From Tretioscincus oriximinensis (lineage: Eukaryota; Chordata; Lepidosauria; Squamata; Gymnophthalmidae), in the NCBI GenBank assembly GCA_022410635.1, contig JAJVDF010000428.1, positions 884,380 through 948,379 of the forward strand: a stretch of DNA of 64,000 bases. The letters are read 5' to 3'. Numbering within the stretch: the stretch's first letter is position 1; every line of letters starts with the position of its first letter. Shown piece after piece: positions 23,781 through 33,144 of this stretch. Below the pieces are notes generated by a model. That model was not told the origin of the DNA and searched no databases. It worked only from the letters and a program-made list of their open reading frames with translations. Both the position numbers and the translations under genes were made by a program.

Positions 23781-24468
23781 CAGTATATACCTGTATATAC
23801 TTAAGTACAAGTCGACTCAAATATAAGCTGAAGCACCTAATTTTACCACAAAAAACTCGGAAATGTTATTGACTCGAGGATAAGCGTAGGATGGGAAATG
23901 CACCAGGGGGTGACGAAGGAAGGGAAGGAACCCAACGCCTCTCCTGTGCCCATCCAAGGTGCCCGTCGCCCCCTGGGGCCCGCAGCCTCCTGTGTGGCCA
24001 TGTCATCCTGTGAGCCACATGTTGGANGCTCCTGGGCCCCTCTTGGCATCTGCTTCTTGGGCCCCAAGTTCAGGATGATCAGGCACATGTAGAGTATGCC
24101 AGCAGGGAGGCTCTGGTACTACATAGCCCTCACCTCGCTGGATACATATGAGATGATGATAATAACCTCTGGGGCTGTTGTCACACTCTCCTCCAGGATC
24201 TGCGCACTGGGGTGCTACTGAAACTCACCTCAGAGGGAGGCAGCAAAGGCAGCAGCAGTCTATCACGTAGAATTGCACAGGCTTGAGGAGGGAAGACACT
24301 GGAGCATGCTGGGAAGTGTAGTCCCACCTGTGGCTGGGGCAAAAGGCGATGATGGAGGCCGAGGTAACTCCAGGGGAGCGCCCGCACTGCACCCAAGTAT
24401 GAGCTGAGGAGGGCTTTTTTAAAAATTAAAAATGTGCTGAAAAACTAGACTTACTAGAGTATATAAAA
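23781..24468. mobile_element. Inverted-repeat element of the 'TATACTcgAGTATAAG' type
   Basis: The left end reads 'gtatatacttaagtacaagt' and 'cacctaattttaccacaaaa'. The right end reads 'gctgaaaaactagact' then 'agagtatata', an approximate inverted repeat. I recognise the left end as a widespread lizard repeat. The interior (about 23900-24400) is GC-richer than its surroundings and has no reliable open frame. It is probably a non-autonomous DNA transposon. Confidence 0.55.
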
Positions 24469-24557
24469 TATTTTGTAGTCTATTCTTCAATATAAACATT
24501 AGTAACTACAAATTGGTAATTGTTGAACCTTTTTTGTGTAATATATCCTGACACCTA

Positions 24558-24706
24558 CATAAGAACATAAGAAGAGCCATACTGGTTCAGGCCAGAGCCC
24601 ATCTAGTCCTGCATTCTGTCTCACAAAGAGTCACACCAGATGCACCTGTGCAGTCTGAACAGAGGAAAGCAAAATATGCACCTGTTCATGACTCCCTGCA
24701 AATTTG
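24558..24706 (-). mobile_element. CR1 LINE 3' end fragment
   Basis: Only the last ~150 bases of CR1, including the terminal 'ataagaacataagaag' repeat. It abuts a family A-like segment at about 24715-24900. Confidence 0.85.
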
Positions 24707-24714
24707 TCTTGAGT

Positions 24715-24900
24715 AAAGATGCGTATCTCCAAAATAATTTTGAACGTAAGTAGTAATGATGTGTGATGTACCTCAAAAGAAAGACTATTCCATAGTCTGG
24801 GAGCCAATAATGTAAAGGTCCTACCCTGGATTCTTACAGGAGTTCCTTTCTTATAGGTTTTAAGATAGAGATACCGGTCCAAGACCAACTCCAAGAGCTA
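24715..24900 (+). repeat. Interspersed repeat family A fragment
   Basis: Contains 'agactattccatagtctggg' followed by 'agccaataatgtaaaggtcc', the central block of family A also seen at 37540 and 39300. Confidence 0.55.
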
Positions 24901-25107
24901 ATTGGGTTGTTATTTTTTGTTGTAAAGCGGAGATTTGTAAAGTGGAGACCAACAGAAATAATATCTTTTCAAACACTCAGGTTTAAATATAACTGCCTAT
25001 AANTACCTAAAATTGCTCATAAAGCAGCTCATAAAGTAGGGTTTAACCATAGCTAAAAACAATTAATACTGCCGAGAATGTTAGTTTATAATAAAGATAT
25101 TGCTCAC

Positions 25108-25178
25108 CTCCTTGAATTCCTTTCACTGTTGCAGTTTTCCCAGCATTATCAAGNCCCACCATGATTAATGTCACTTGC
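25108..25178 (-). CDS. ARL13B: ARL13B coding exon 2 (P-loop)
   Basis: A 71-bp exon encoding QVTLIMVGLDNAGKTATVKG and the following IQG. It holds the nucleotide-binding P-loop GLDNAGKT (G28 to T35), with Thr35 conserved. The acceptor is 'atttcaag' at 25179-25186 and the donor GTGAGC begins at 25107. One ambiguous base at 25154 is the third position of a glycine codon, so the residue is unaffected. Splice phases join cleanly to exons 1 and 3. Confidence 0.96.
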
Positions 25179-26578
25179 CTTGAAATTATACAAAAACAAG
25201 TCTTTTTCAGGCTTTTACTTAAATACAGTATAAATATACAGTATAAATTGAAGTAATTTTTCAAATACATGACTAGAAACTGTCATCAATAAATTATACA
25301 ATATAGAGAGTTCTCTATAGTTGCTTGGCAAGGACACATTTACTTTGTTCCTATTCCAAGTAGTTTACAAAGTAAAATAAATCCATGTTATTAAGAAGTG
25401 TAGTAGACATTAAGGTAGGCTTAGAACACACAAAAATTCTATTAGTCATAAAGGAAGAACTGCAGCTGACACAAAATCTTATCAGAAAACTCTAATTTCA
25501 AATTATTCAAAGAGAACATATAAAGTAGGAGTGAGCAGGGGGGAATGTTCCTGTTTCCCTTCTCAGTGGTAGCTGTTTCCATTCTTAAAAAAAAAATAGA
25601 TTGCTCTAGTTCTGAGACAGAAATATCTGAAAAGTTACTGTGATTGTGAGATCAACACCAATGGAAATTGTTTTTTTAATTTGGATTAAAGGGGAGCCTA
25701 AATGGAAATCATTTTAACCTTTATTAAAATCCTGTCAAATCACAGCCAAAGTATTATGAAAGCAACATGAGCATGGGAACTGCAGGAAGCAATGGAGANC
25801 AGAGGGACCTGATATGTAATCAGATATTATAGAATAACAAGAAACGTATGGGGTGGTTTTTAAAGATTATACATAGAAAAATGAATTAGTCCAACTAAGT
25901 TTTGCTGTAAAGATCTATGAATGAACAAAGTTATTGAACTCTTTCCAACCCAGCATAAAAAAATCCAGAAACATATCCAGAATGATCTTGCCAAAGCAAT
26001 TTATCTATTTTGGGGTTAAATTATATGAAGGTTTTAACCAGTTAATGTAGTCCTTTTGTTGGTTCTCTATTTTATGCTATTAGTATTTGTGCAGTGAGAT
26101 TTACACTGAATTTTGAATTAATTAATACTCCACTTTTTAAAAAAATATTAAACCTGCCTGCGAGATGGATTTAATGATATGTAACTAGTTGCAAATCCTC
26201 AGTGTGGTATACTTCAAATGTAACAACAAAGCTCTGAATTAAATATTAATGTAAGTTAAGGCACAGCTCAGTGACCCTCCAATTTATATTATTTTCAGAT
26301 TTCTGAATACAGTGTTTGAATTTTATTTATGATTACCCATGAGTCGTTGAAAATTACTTCTAGTTAAGTGGATATCTTGTCAGGCGACTGAAGGATAAGA
26401 GCAAAGTAAGTTTTCTTAGTGATACAAAGTAAACCTGTATCAGCTTGACAAGGTAATTGCCTCAGCCCGATTTCAATAAAATAAACTTTTTGAAATGCAG
26501 AAACACAGTACGTAGCATCGTTTTCAGACTATTTATAGATAATGAAAATGATATCATTCTACACGTCGGGTTATTTAC
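25179..26578. other. ARL13B intron 1
   Basis: A 1.4-kb intron between the first and second coding exons. No mobile element or other gene is recognised in it. Confidence 0.75.
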
Positions 26579-26637
26579 CTGACAGGTTCTCTCCACCGCT
26601 TGAGCCAGTTGCAGCAATTGGCCATCAGACTATACAT
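26579..26637 (-). CDS. ARL13B: ARL13B coding exon 1 (start codon)
   Basis: 59 coding bases give [20 protein letters not shown] (last codon split), against [20 protein letters not shown], which I recall for human. The start was chosen because it aligns exactly with the human start and the exon ends in a GTAAAT donor at 26578. Cys8 and Cys9, the palmitoylation sites that anchor the protein in the ciliary membrane, are conserved. Taken together, exons 1-3 are in frame for 126 full codons plus two bases. The 5' UTR continues to the right toward the CpG-rich patch. Confidence 0.96.
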
Positions 26638-27079
26638 CCCAATCCAACAGCCATTCAGCACAATGCAGGAATTACAGGTGCAGAACGAGGAACGATTGTG
26701 AGGCTCCAATTAAAATCTCAACACAGTGGGCGGCGTTTTCTCAATCGCAATTTTACTGCTGAAACGAAGAAGGGAATAAGGAAAATCCAAATTATTAAAT
26801 GTTTTATCACCAAACTCGTTTTTCAAATTCATGGCCCGGTCCCCACTGAGCCACATTCTGGGTCCTGCCCCAGCCTACACTAGCATGTAGGTGGCAGGCG
26901 CCTATCCCGAGGTATAGCCCGGAATAAGGCTCAGGGGGGACAGGACCTGAAGGACATTTACTGCATCTGTGATATATTATATCTGATCTGTCACATATGC
27001 CAAATGCGCCCATTCTGATCGCCTGTACAAACAGGAATATTCCACAGACTTTTAATGGTTACCTCATTCTGCCCACTGT

Positions 27080-27480
27080 TGGCGGGAGCAGTGGGCGCAT
27101 CTTTAAGCTTTGGGGCTGGGCTGCAGCGAAGGAGGCGCGGAGGCTCTTTTGGAAGCGGCCGCGGAGGAAGCTGGGACGGGGAGGAGGGTCTGCACCGGCG
27201 GGCGCGGAGCAGGCCGGGAGGAAAAGCCTCTTCCTTTATTACGGCGCGCATGAGGATACACAAGCCCGGGGGAACGTCGCGGCATTTTTTAAAGGGGCGG
27301 CGGCGGCGGCGGCAGGGAAGAGGGAGCGACTCTCGGCCACTTACAGAGCGGCTGCGAAGCAAACTGCCCGGTCCAGTGCAGCCGCCCACGCCTCCTTTTT
27401 ATCAGCCGCCGTCCCGCAGGCTCCGACCGTTATCCGTTCATTCAGTAAAAGCCTCTTCGGCCTGGCCCTGGGCTGAGAAT
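27080..27480 (-). promoter_or_regulatory. ARL13B: CpG-rich patch, probable ARL13B promoter
   Basis: About 400 bases of high GC content with many CG dinucleotides and a CGG-repeat stretch near 27296-27313, starkly different from the AT-rich surroundings. It lies 450-850 bases upstream of the ARL13B start codon, the usual position of an unmethylated promoter. Long open frames on both strands here reflect GC content, not genes. The promoter assignment is inference from position. Confidence 0.6.
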
Positions 27481-27537
27481 ACTGCTCTCCCCTACTTTTA
27501 GATGGGGCTGTTATCAATATGTTTACTGGTGTGTTTT

Positions 27538-27600
27538 TGTTAACTGCCTAGAGACCTTCGGGTATAGGGCGGTATGGAAATGCAAATAAATATTCAGGGC
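27538..27600 (-). repeat. Interspersed repeat family A, inverted fragment
   Basis: Reads 'gagaccttcgggtatagggc', the reverse complement of the family A opening block, with an 'aaataaat' tail. Confidence 0.6.
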
Positions 27601-28075
27601 GCGTAGCAACAGCAGCAGCAGCAGGGCCCCCACAAAAGAAGCATCCCATCTATGCTCACTTAGTTTTGAAGGTCTCTTGTTCTTTTGGAGGGGGTTTAAA
27701 AGGCCCGAGAGTNTTTTTCCCAGGTTCTTTTTTTTAATACGCTTCCTTTATGGAGTTCTTATTTAAGTTATAGTCAGAGTGACAGATGTAAACAATAACT
27801 GCCCACTTCCTCTTTCTCTCCTTTCTGCAGAATTCCTCTGTTACGGTTTTGTGTTTCTGCCTGCTTTTCTTTGCTGTTTTTTCAAGATGGGAAGTGCTTA
27901 TTATAAAAATTTGGCTGATGCCCAGCAGCTTCATGAAGACGGCAGTAGCAGCAGCCNAAAATGTGGAGTGAAACAGAGCGGCTGCTGGGCTCCTGCCAGG
28001 GACTGCTGGGAAGTGAGACCTGGTAGTGGGCAGCATCGTCTGCTCAGTCTGTGTAGGGTGGTGATGGCTAATTGG

Positions 28076-28137
28076 TGATACTCCAGATGTCCCTGAACCA
28101 CAACTCACAACATTCCATTCCACTCCCAGTCCTGTTA
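28076..28137 (-). repeat. Repeat with 'gggagttgtagttcagg' motif, inverted copy
   Basis: A reverse-oriented fragment of the repeat also present at 28672-28745. The shared core is the common reptile motif around 'aacatctgg'. The two copies face each other across about 540 bases. Confidence 0.5.
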
Positions 28138-28671
28138 AAACCCTGGAAATGATAAAAGTTAATAAAGGCTGGAAATACAGGCTAAATGAAAAATCAGCAG
28201 TAATTATCAGCTGAGCAGCATAATAGCTGCATTATATTTCTAAGAATAAACCCCAAAGGGGTGAAATCAAATATTGAGATCTCTCTTTCAGTAAAATAAA
28301 CTAGAGCAGCAGGTCTGAGTAGAGGACAGACCTGGATACATATGAACCTGAAACAGTGTTAAGCTGAAGAGAAGAAAAGAATAAAAGTAATTTTGAAGTT
28401 AGGTTTCCTATGTGTTATATGCTAAAGCTATTTTTATTTGTTACAAAAGCCATACATGTCTGTCTTTCAGAGGCCTAAAGGTGGGTGTTCATGAAGATTA
28501 ATGGTGGCAGTGGGTGTAGAAAAAAATTTCCTGTCAGAAGCTATATTAACTGGGTTGGGTTAACATTGCAGACAAGAATGCAGGAAACTGAAAGGAAAGC
28601 AAGGTGTGGGGGACACTTCATGGAAGCTAGAGGTTGGCTACATGGAGTGCCCACCACAAGCCCATTCTGCT

Positions 28672-28745
28672 AAACCAAATGGAATGTTGGGAGTTGTAGT
28701 TCAGGAACATCTGGTGTGTCACCCATTGGCCATCACTGGGGTAGG
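28672..28745 (+). repeat. Repeat with 'gggagttgtagttcagg' motif
   Basis: Forward copy of the motif, followed by 'tggccatcactgg'. It is non-coding and the class is not assigned. Confidence 0.5.
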
Positions 28746-28977
28746 GCCTGCCCTATGGCCTACAGCTCCCAGTCACCACCACAGCTTGCCCTGAGAGGGA
28801 GGGAGGCCCTTAACCAGTCTCACCCACAGGAAACATTTTTGATGCTTNCAAGAAGGNAGCTGGGNATCCTGTCTGTATGATAGCCCATAAGCTATATTAA
28901 ATCAAAACAATACAGTATCAGTGCATATAATTGTGGGGACCAGTCATGCAGACTGTATTAACACTTATCCCATCTTT

Positions 28978-29078
28978 TTCAGAGAAGTAGCCGTGTTAGT
29001 CTAGTAGAAAGTCCAGCAAAGGAGCTAACAGCACTTTGAGACTAACTTGAGAAAAGTGGGTGGCGTAAGCTTTGCTGG
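28978..29078 (+). mobile_element. Short retroposon with 15-bp target duplication
   Basis: Same family as the fold-back insert at 16679: it begins 'ttcagagaagtagccgtg' and ends 'taagctttgctgg'. The direct repeat ACTTATCCCATCTTT flanks it at 28963-28977 and 29079-29093. This copy lacks the long second arm, but its last ~10 bases are complementary to 'ccagcaaag' near its start. Confidence 0.75.
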
Positions 29079-29616
29079 ACTTATCCCATCTTTGTTAAAC
29101 CTAAAAATTTCACGATCTTGAATTTCCTGAGTTAAACAAAGCAAGGGGGCTTCTCTGCTTTTGCATAAGAGAATTTGTACAAAAACAAAGCTACTAGTTT
29201 TCTATTTCAAAACTACCCTAAATACAGTCACATCTTTCCCCACCCCAGAATATGAAGAATAGACAATATGCCTGCTGTCACTTGTGAATTCCTTTGCAGG
29301 GTAAACAAGGAAAAAATGGAACAGGATGCTGTATCTTAAATAGGTATTTTTAAAAAATCCAGTGGATGATGCCTACATTATAAGGTGTACCCGATAACAA
29401 TGTTTTGTTGTAACCAGTGTTAAAGATGCAGCAATTCTGTCCAGTTTATTTCCTGTTCACCCTAGTCCTCTGGGTGATATATACTGTATATACATGGTTC
29501 ATATTGGGAATTGAGAACAACATCAACTAAATTTTAATCCGGCTTCAATCCCCTCTTAGAATATGAGAACCTATCCGCAAGTGGCAAGATGTTTTCATTA
29601 GTCATCTTCCAACTCT

Positions 29617-29735
29617 GGCTGTATCTCCACTTATTTATTCCACTATAACTGGATATTCCACAATAAAGCATGGATATTCTGGAATGAATCAGCCTTATTG
29701 TGGAAAATCCAACTATGTGATGTGTGGATGNAGCC
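29617..29735. mobile_element. Small inverted-repeat element (MITE)
   Basis: The ends are approximately inverted: 'ggctgtatctccac' and 'gtgtggatgnagcc'. The interior contains 'attccacaataaagcat' and its near complement 'ttattgtggaa'. A related element at 56739-57650 carries the same interior and is split by a CR1 insertion. Confidence 0.55.
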
Positions 29736-29792
29736 TCTGAAAATCTACCTTTGGTTTACCTAAGGTAGAAAGAAAATTGCTCTTTGCTGTAC

Positions 29793-30083
29793 CTTTCCGT
29801 TCTGAAAGTGAACTGAAGCTGGATTAAAACTTGTGTGGTCAAGACCCATTACACTGATCTTGTTCTTTGCACTAACGTCATCCCAGAAGGCCACCCGCTT
29901 AGCAGGACCTGACTGTTGCCAAAGTCTTATATCCGGGCCCACAACGTCGGTGGGACCAGCTTCCCACATTAGGCTCCAGCTGCTGCGCCCGTTCCCCAGG
30001 CAACAGTTTGTATAACGGAAAAGCTTGTCCCTAACGCAGCTGTCAAATCGTCGCTCAGGCCTGCGGTCCCCGTAACCGTCCAC
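29793..30083 (-). CDS. Unrecognised exon-like open frame beside an X-box
   Basis: I do not recognise this protein. The minus-strand frame is open for about 97 codons from a GTG at 30083 to a plausible donor (AAAG then GTACAG at 29792), and stays open upstream to a TAA near 30165. No ATG lies upstream in any frame. The first internal ATG is in SLMWEAG. The translation looks protein-like, with several Trp and Phe (SWSLMWEAG, VAFWDDV) and a C-terminal HTSFNPASVHFQ. It lies in a CpG-rich patch directly downstream of a perfect-consensus RFX X-box. It could be the first or second exon of a small cilium-related gene between ARL13B and PROS1, or a decayed one. The start and the next exon are unresolved. 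Confidence 0.4.
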
Positions 30084-30370
30084 CGCACGAGNAGTGCGCT
30101 CGTTGCCGCAGACGCTGCCCCCGTTTAACCAACGACAAAGCCAAATAGAGCGACAAATTCCTTACCTTTCCCCCTTTTCACGTGACGCTGCCTGAGGTTG
30201 ATGATTGGTGGCGACCCCAGGCCGTTTGATAACAACACCCAGACGCAGGAAGGACGCGTAACCAACCGCGTTGCCAATGGTTACAAAAGGACCAGAAGGC
30301 GGGCGCAAACAAAAAGAAGAAGCCAATCGGAAGCGGAGAATGGCTTGATTGACGGAACCATTGAGTAAGG
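29920..30370. promoter_or_regulatory. CpG-rich patch with CCAAT motifs, candidate promoter
   Basis: GC-rich and CG-dense compared with its flanks. It holds ATTGG/CCAAT motifs near 30203-30207, 30275-30279 and 30323-30327, and a GTAAGG donor-like site on the minus strand near 30164. It could drive transcription in one or both directions. No plus-strand gene is identified. Confidence 0.5.
30270..30284 (-). promoter_or_regulatory. RFX X-box
   Basis: The minus strand reads GTAACC-ATT-GGCAAC, a full match to the vertebrate X-box consensus GTNRCC(N0-3)RGYAAC bound by RFX factors at ciliary gene promoters. It lies about 190 bases upstream of the unidentified minus-strand frame. Confidence 0.65.
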
Positions 30371-30939
30371 CAATGGTTCGTTCCCAGAGTGGTGAATTAG
30401 GAAGGGGTGAGTGGGTGGGAGAAGGGAGAGAACAAGAACATTGTTTTCTACGTGGGCAAAATAGTGCAGCTTGCTTAACTTTTTTGAAGCAACAGATTGA
30501 TTTGTTTACTTCAAGGAGCCCAAGCGAGGCAATGCACATCATTCTTTTCGTTTTCTTCCGACAGCAACCTTGTGACGTAGATTAAGATGAGGATTTGGTA
30601 AGAGTCAAAAGAGGTTTCAAGGCAGGCTCCCTACAGTTGGCCTTCTGCTCACTCCAATCTATTTTTACATCTCACAAAATAAGCTCAAGACGGTTTAAAG
30701 CAGAATTAATGTAATAGCAAAACTGTGGTAGTAAAAAGATGTGTTTAAATAGGTTAAGGGAAGTAAATGTAGGTTATTTGTATTGTTAACTTATCCAAAC
30801 ACGTCGCGGGACAGGTTATAGTAACCGTTAGAAATATATTTAACAGAACTCTTAATAATAATAATAGTGTCTTGGTGTGTGGAGAAGGAACTGTTTCCTC
30901 AGCCAAAGACAGGATAAATTGATATCCTTTTACCANTTT

Positions 30940-31405
30940 TCTGCTTTAGAGGAGGTAGTTTATCTGAGATGGAGAAGGAGAAGAGACCCAAAGGGAATCA
31001 AAGTGGCTTATATAACCTTCTGTTCTCCTCTTCACAACAAACACCTTGTGAAGGAAGTGGGGCTGAGAGAGCTCCAAAGAACTGTGATTAGACCAAGGTC
31101 ACCCAGTTGTTGGCTGACCAGATGACTCCTTTTTTTTTGGGGGGGGGGGTTGAATACCCACTTTGGGGGTGCCTCCCAGTTTTTTCTGAGAATTTTTTCA
31201 AAAAAAGATTTTTCCCCCAAAAAATTGTTTGTTTGTTTTTCCTCAGAAGAAAACAGGAGGCACCCCCAAAAGGGGTTTTCAAACCCCCCACCCAAAAAAA
31301 GGGGTCATCTGGTCAGCCTATCCAGCTGGCTTTTTAGAGGAGTGCAGAATCAAACCAGCAAACTTCCAGATAACCACAACACCAGAATGGTTCTCGAGAT
31401 GGTTT
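30940..31405 (+). mobile_element. SINE interrupted by a MITE
   Basis: Reads 'caaagtggcttatata', 'gtgaaggaagtggggctgag' and 'ccaaggtcacccagttg', the body of a common squamate SINE. It resumes after the MITE with 'ccagctggctttttagagga'. The MITE at 31110-31320 splits it, so the SINE is older. Confidence 0.65.
31110..31320. mobile_element. hAT-like MITE, copy 2
   Basis: A 211-bp copy of the element at 20017, with ends TTGGCTGACCAGATG and CATCTGGTCAGCCTA and G-run and C-run interiors. The flanking 8-mers CCCAGTTG (31102-31109) and TCCAGCTG (31321-31328) fit a mutated 8-bp duplication of a SINE target. Confidence 0.75.
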
Positions 31406-31784
31406 CCTTCTAGTAATACATGCATTGATAACTCTTGATAGGATTGTTGAAATTCTAGTGAAGCCCACAAAACTATCTGAACTATAATTACTTACTGGTG
31501 CAGAATGTTGGAATCAGAATAGTTTCTATAATCACTATTTCATCAATGGACTTAATTGAAAGTGCTGTGTTGACTACCATCGGTATGTCAGGTATCACTC
31601 AAGCTGTTGGTTCTAACCCCTAAAGTCTTAAATAGTTCCTGACATGAATAGCTTATTCTGGAGTTGGCTTGCTGTCAATTCTATCTGCCCAAAATATTAT
31701 GGATGCAGACTTTTATAAGCAGGTTTTCTCCATTGTAGCACTTGTGAAATAAACTTTCACCTTATGTAAAGCAAATCTCCTAAA

Positions 31785-32160
31785 GCTTGGAGTTTGGGGA
31801 TTTTTAGCAGTTTTAAAAGCATTTTTTTCCTGTAAAACAAAGCCCCTGAAGGTGGGAGGAGCTTGCTGGTGAGTCAGAAGGAAGAGCTAGCAAACAAGCT
31901 CAGTNACTTCCTCTTTCCAGCCCAAGGAAAAGGGGGAGAAAATCGCTAAGAAAGAGAGTTTGGAGTGTGGGGATTTTTAGCAGTTTAAAAAGCACTTTTT
32001 TCCTGCAAGACAAAGCCCCTGAATGGGGGAGGAGCTTGCTGGTGANTCAGAGGGAGGAGCTAGCAAACAAGCTCAGTCACTTCCTCTTTCCAGCCCAAGG
32101 AAAAGGAGGAGAAAATCGCCAGGAGAGAGAGCTTGGAGTTTGGGGGTTTTTAGCAAACCA
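31785..32160 (+). repeat. Tandem 5' monomers of a CR1 LINE
   Basis: Two head-to-tail units of about 173 bases (starting at about 31788 and 31961) and a partial third (about 32136). Each begins 'ggagtttggggatttttagc' and contains 'aggagcttgctggtga' and 'cttcctctttccagccc'. They lie 400 bases before a CR1 ORF1 start. Tandem promoter monomers are a known LINE 5' UTR arrangement. That these belong to the CR1 is inferred from position. Confidence 0.65.
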
Positions 32161-32564
32161 CTAACTAACCACAACTAAAAGATAATTCTATGTAGATTTT
32201 ATATATATATACAATAGTAACCAATAATAAAAAACAGCTCTGCTTTGGGTTAAGCTCTGAAATTTTGTTGTTAAAATTGGGTGCAAGATATAAAGATTAT
32301 ACAAATTACTAAAAGATAAGAATAAAAAATACTAGTTTTGTTATTTATTAAAAAAACAAATACAACTTTAATTATATCCAACAGAAGTTTTTTTAAAACA
32401 AAACCAAAACTAAATATTTTAATATATTGTAATAAAATTTACTTCATAAAGGTGAATAATTTTAATAGTTTTGCTAAAAATATTAGATAGTAACCATAAC
32501 TAAAGGATGTTGAAACAGAAGAGAATTTCAATAATAATAAAAGTAAAACAAAAATATATTAGGA

Positions 32565-32860
32565 ATGAAGGTAGACAGCCAGCAGGAGGAAGGAAGCTTC
32601 CCAGTGTTTTGCACTGAGTGTCAGATGTATGACTATCTACCTGCTGGTGAGAAGTCATGGGTGTATGTTCGGTGCAAGGAGCTCCTGGCTCTCAGGGAAC
32701 NTGTTTCTTCCCGTGAGGACAAGGTAGCTGACCTGGAGAAGCAGAGGGACAGAAATAGGCATCAGAANGAGTCCACGGATGCAGTAGGAGCATCCCACTC
32801 CCGGTATAACAAGCCAGAGTATACCTCCACCCAGACTATACCCAGGGTTAAAGTGTCCTA
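32565..32860 (+). pseudogene. CR1 ORF1 N-terminal remnant
   Basis: Open for about 98 codons. The translation has a cysteine pair pattern (CTECQMYDYLP, then VRCKELLALRE) followed by a predicted coiled coil (DKVADLEKQRDRNRHQ), which I recognise as the start of CR1 ORF1. Downstream sequence is replaced by simple repeat, so most of ORF1 and the start of ORF2 are missing. It is a retroelement, not a host gene. Confidence 0.7.
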
Positions 32861-32929
32861 GGGCAGATTATACCCTGGGGTATAAAATGGCCTNGGCTAT
32901 ATTATACCCCCAGATTATTAATTGTTACC

Positions 32930-33140
32930 CCACGCTTCCTCTTCTATCCCCACCAACCCCACTCTTCCTCCTCTCTCCCACCCCACTCTTCCTCTTTTGC
33001 CTCCCCCCATTCTTCCTCCTCTCCCCATCCCACTCTTCCTCTTTTACCTCCACCCACACTCTTCTTCCNCNCCCCCCACCNNCCCCACCCNCCTCTCCCC
33101 GCACCCACCCCACTCTTCCTCCTCTTCTTCCATCACACCC
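32930..33140 (+). repeat. Pyrimidine-rich minisatellite (CTTCCTC/CCCCA)
   Basis: About 210 bases of C and T with repeating units such as 'cccactcttcctcctctccc'. Several N bases mark sequencing difficulty. Frames through it encode only low-complexity Pro/Ser/Leu. It sits exactly where CR1 ORF1/ORF2 sequence would be expected. Confidence 0.85.
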
Positions 33141-33144
33141 ACCC

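Noticed and set aside
26991..27501. Overlapping open frames of 130-160 codons on both strands
   Set aside because: They lie in a CpG-rich patch where stop codons are rare. The translations are Arg/Ala/Pro-rich with no domain, and their position fits a promoter.
31032..31413. Six overlapping frames rich in Pro, Lys and Phe
   Set aside because: They are translations of the MITE homopolymer interior.
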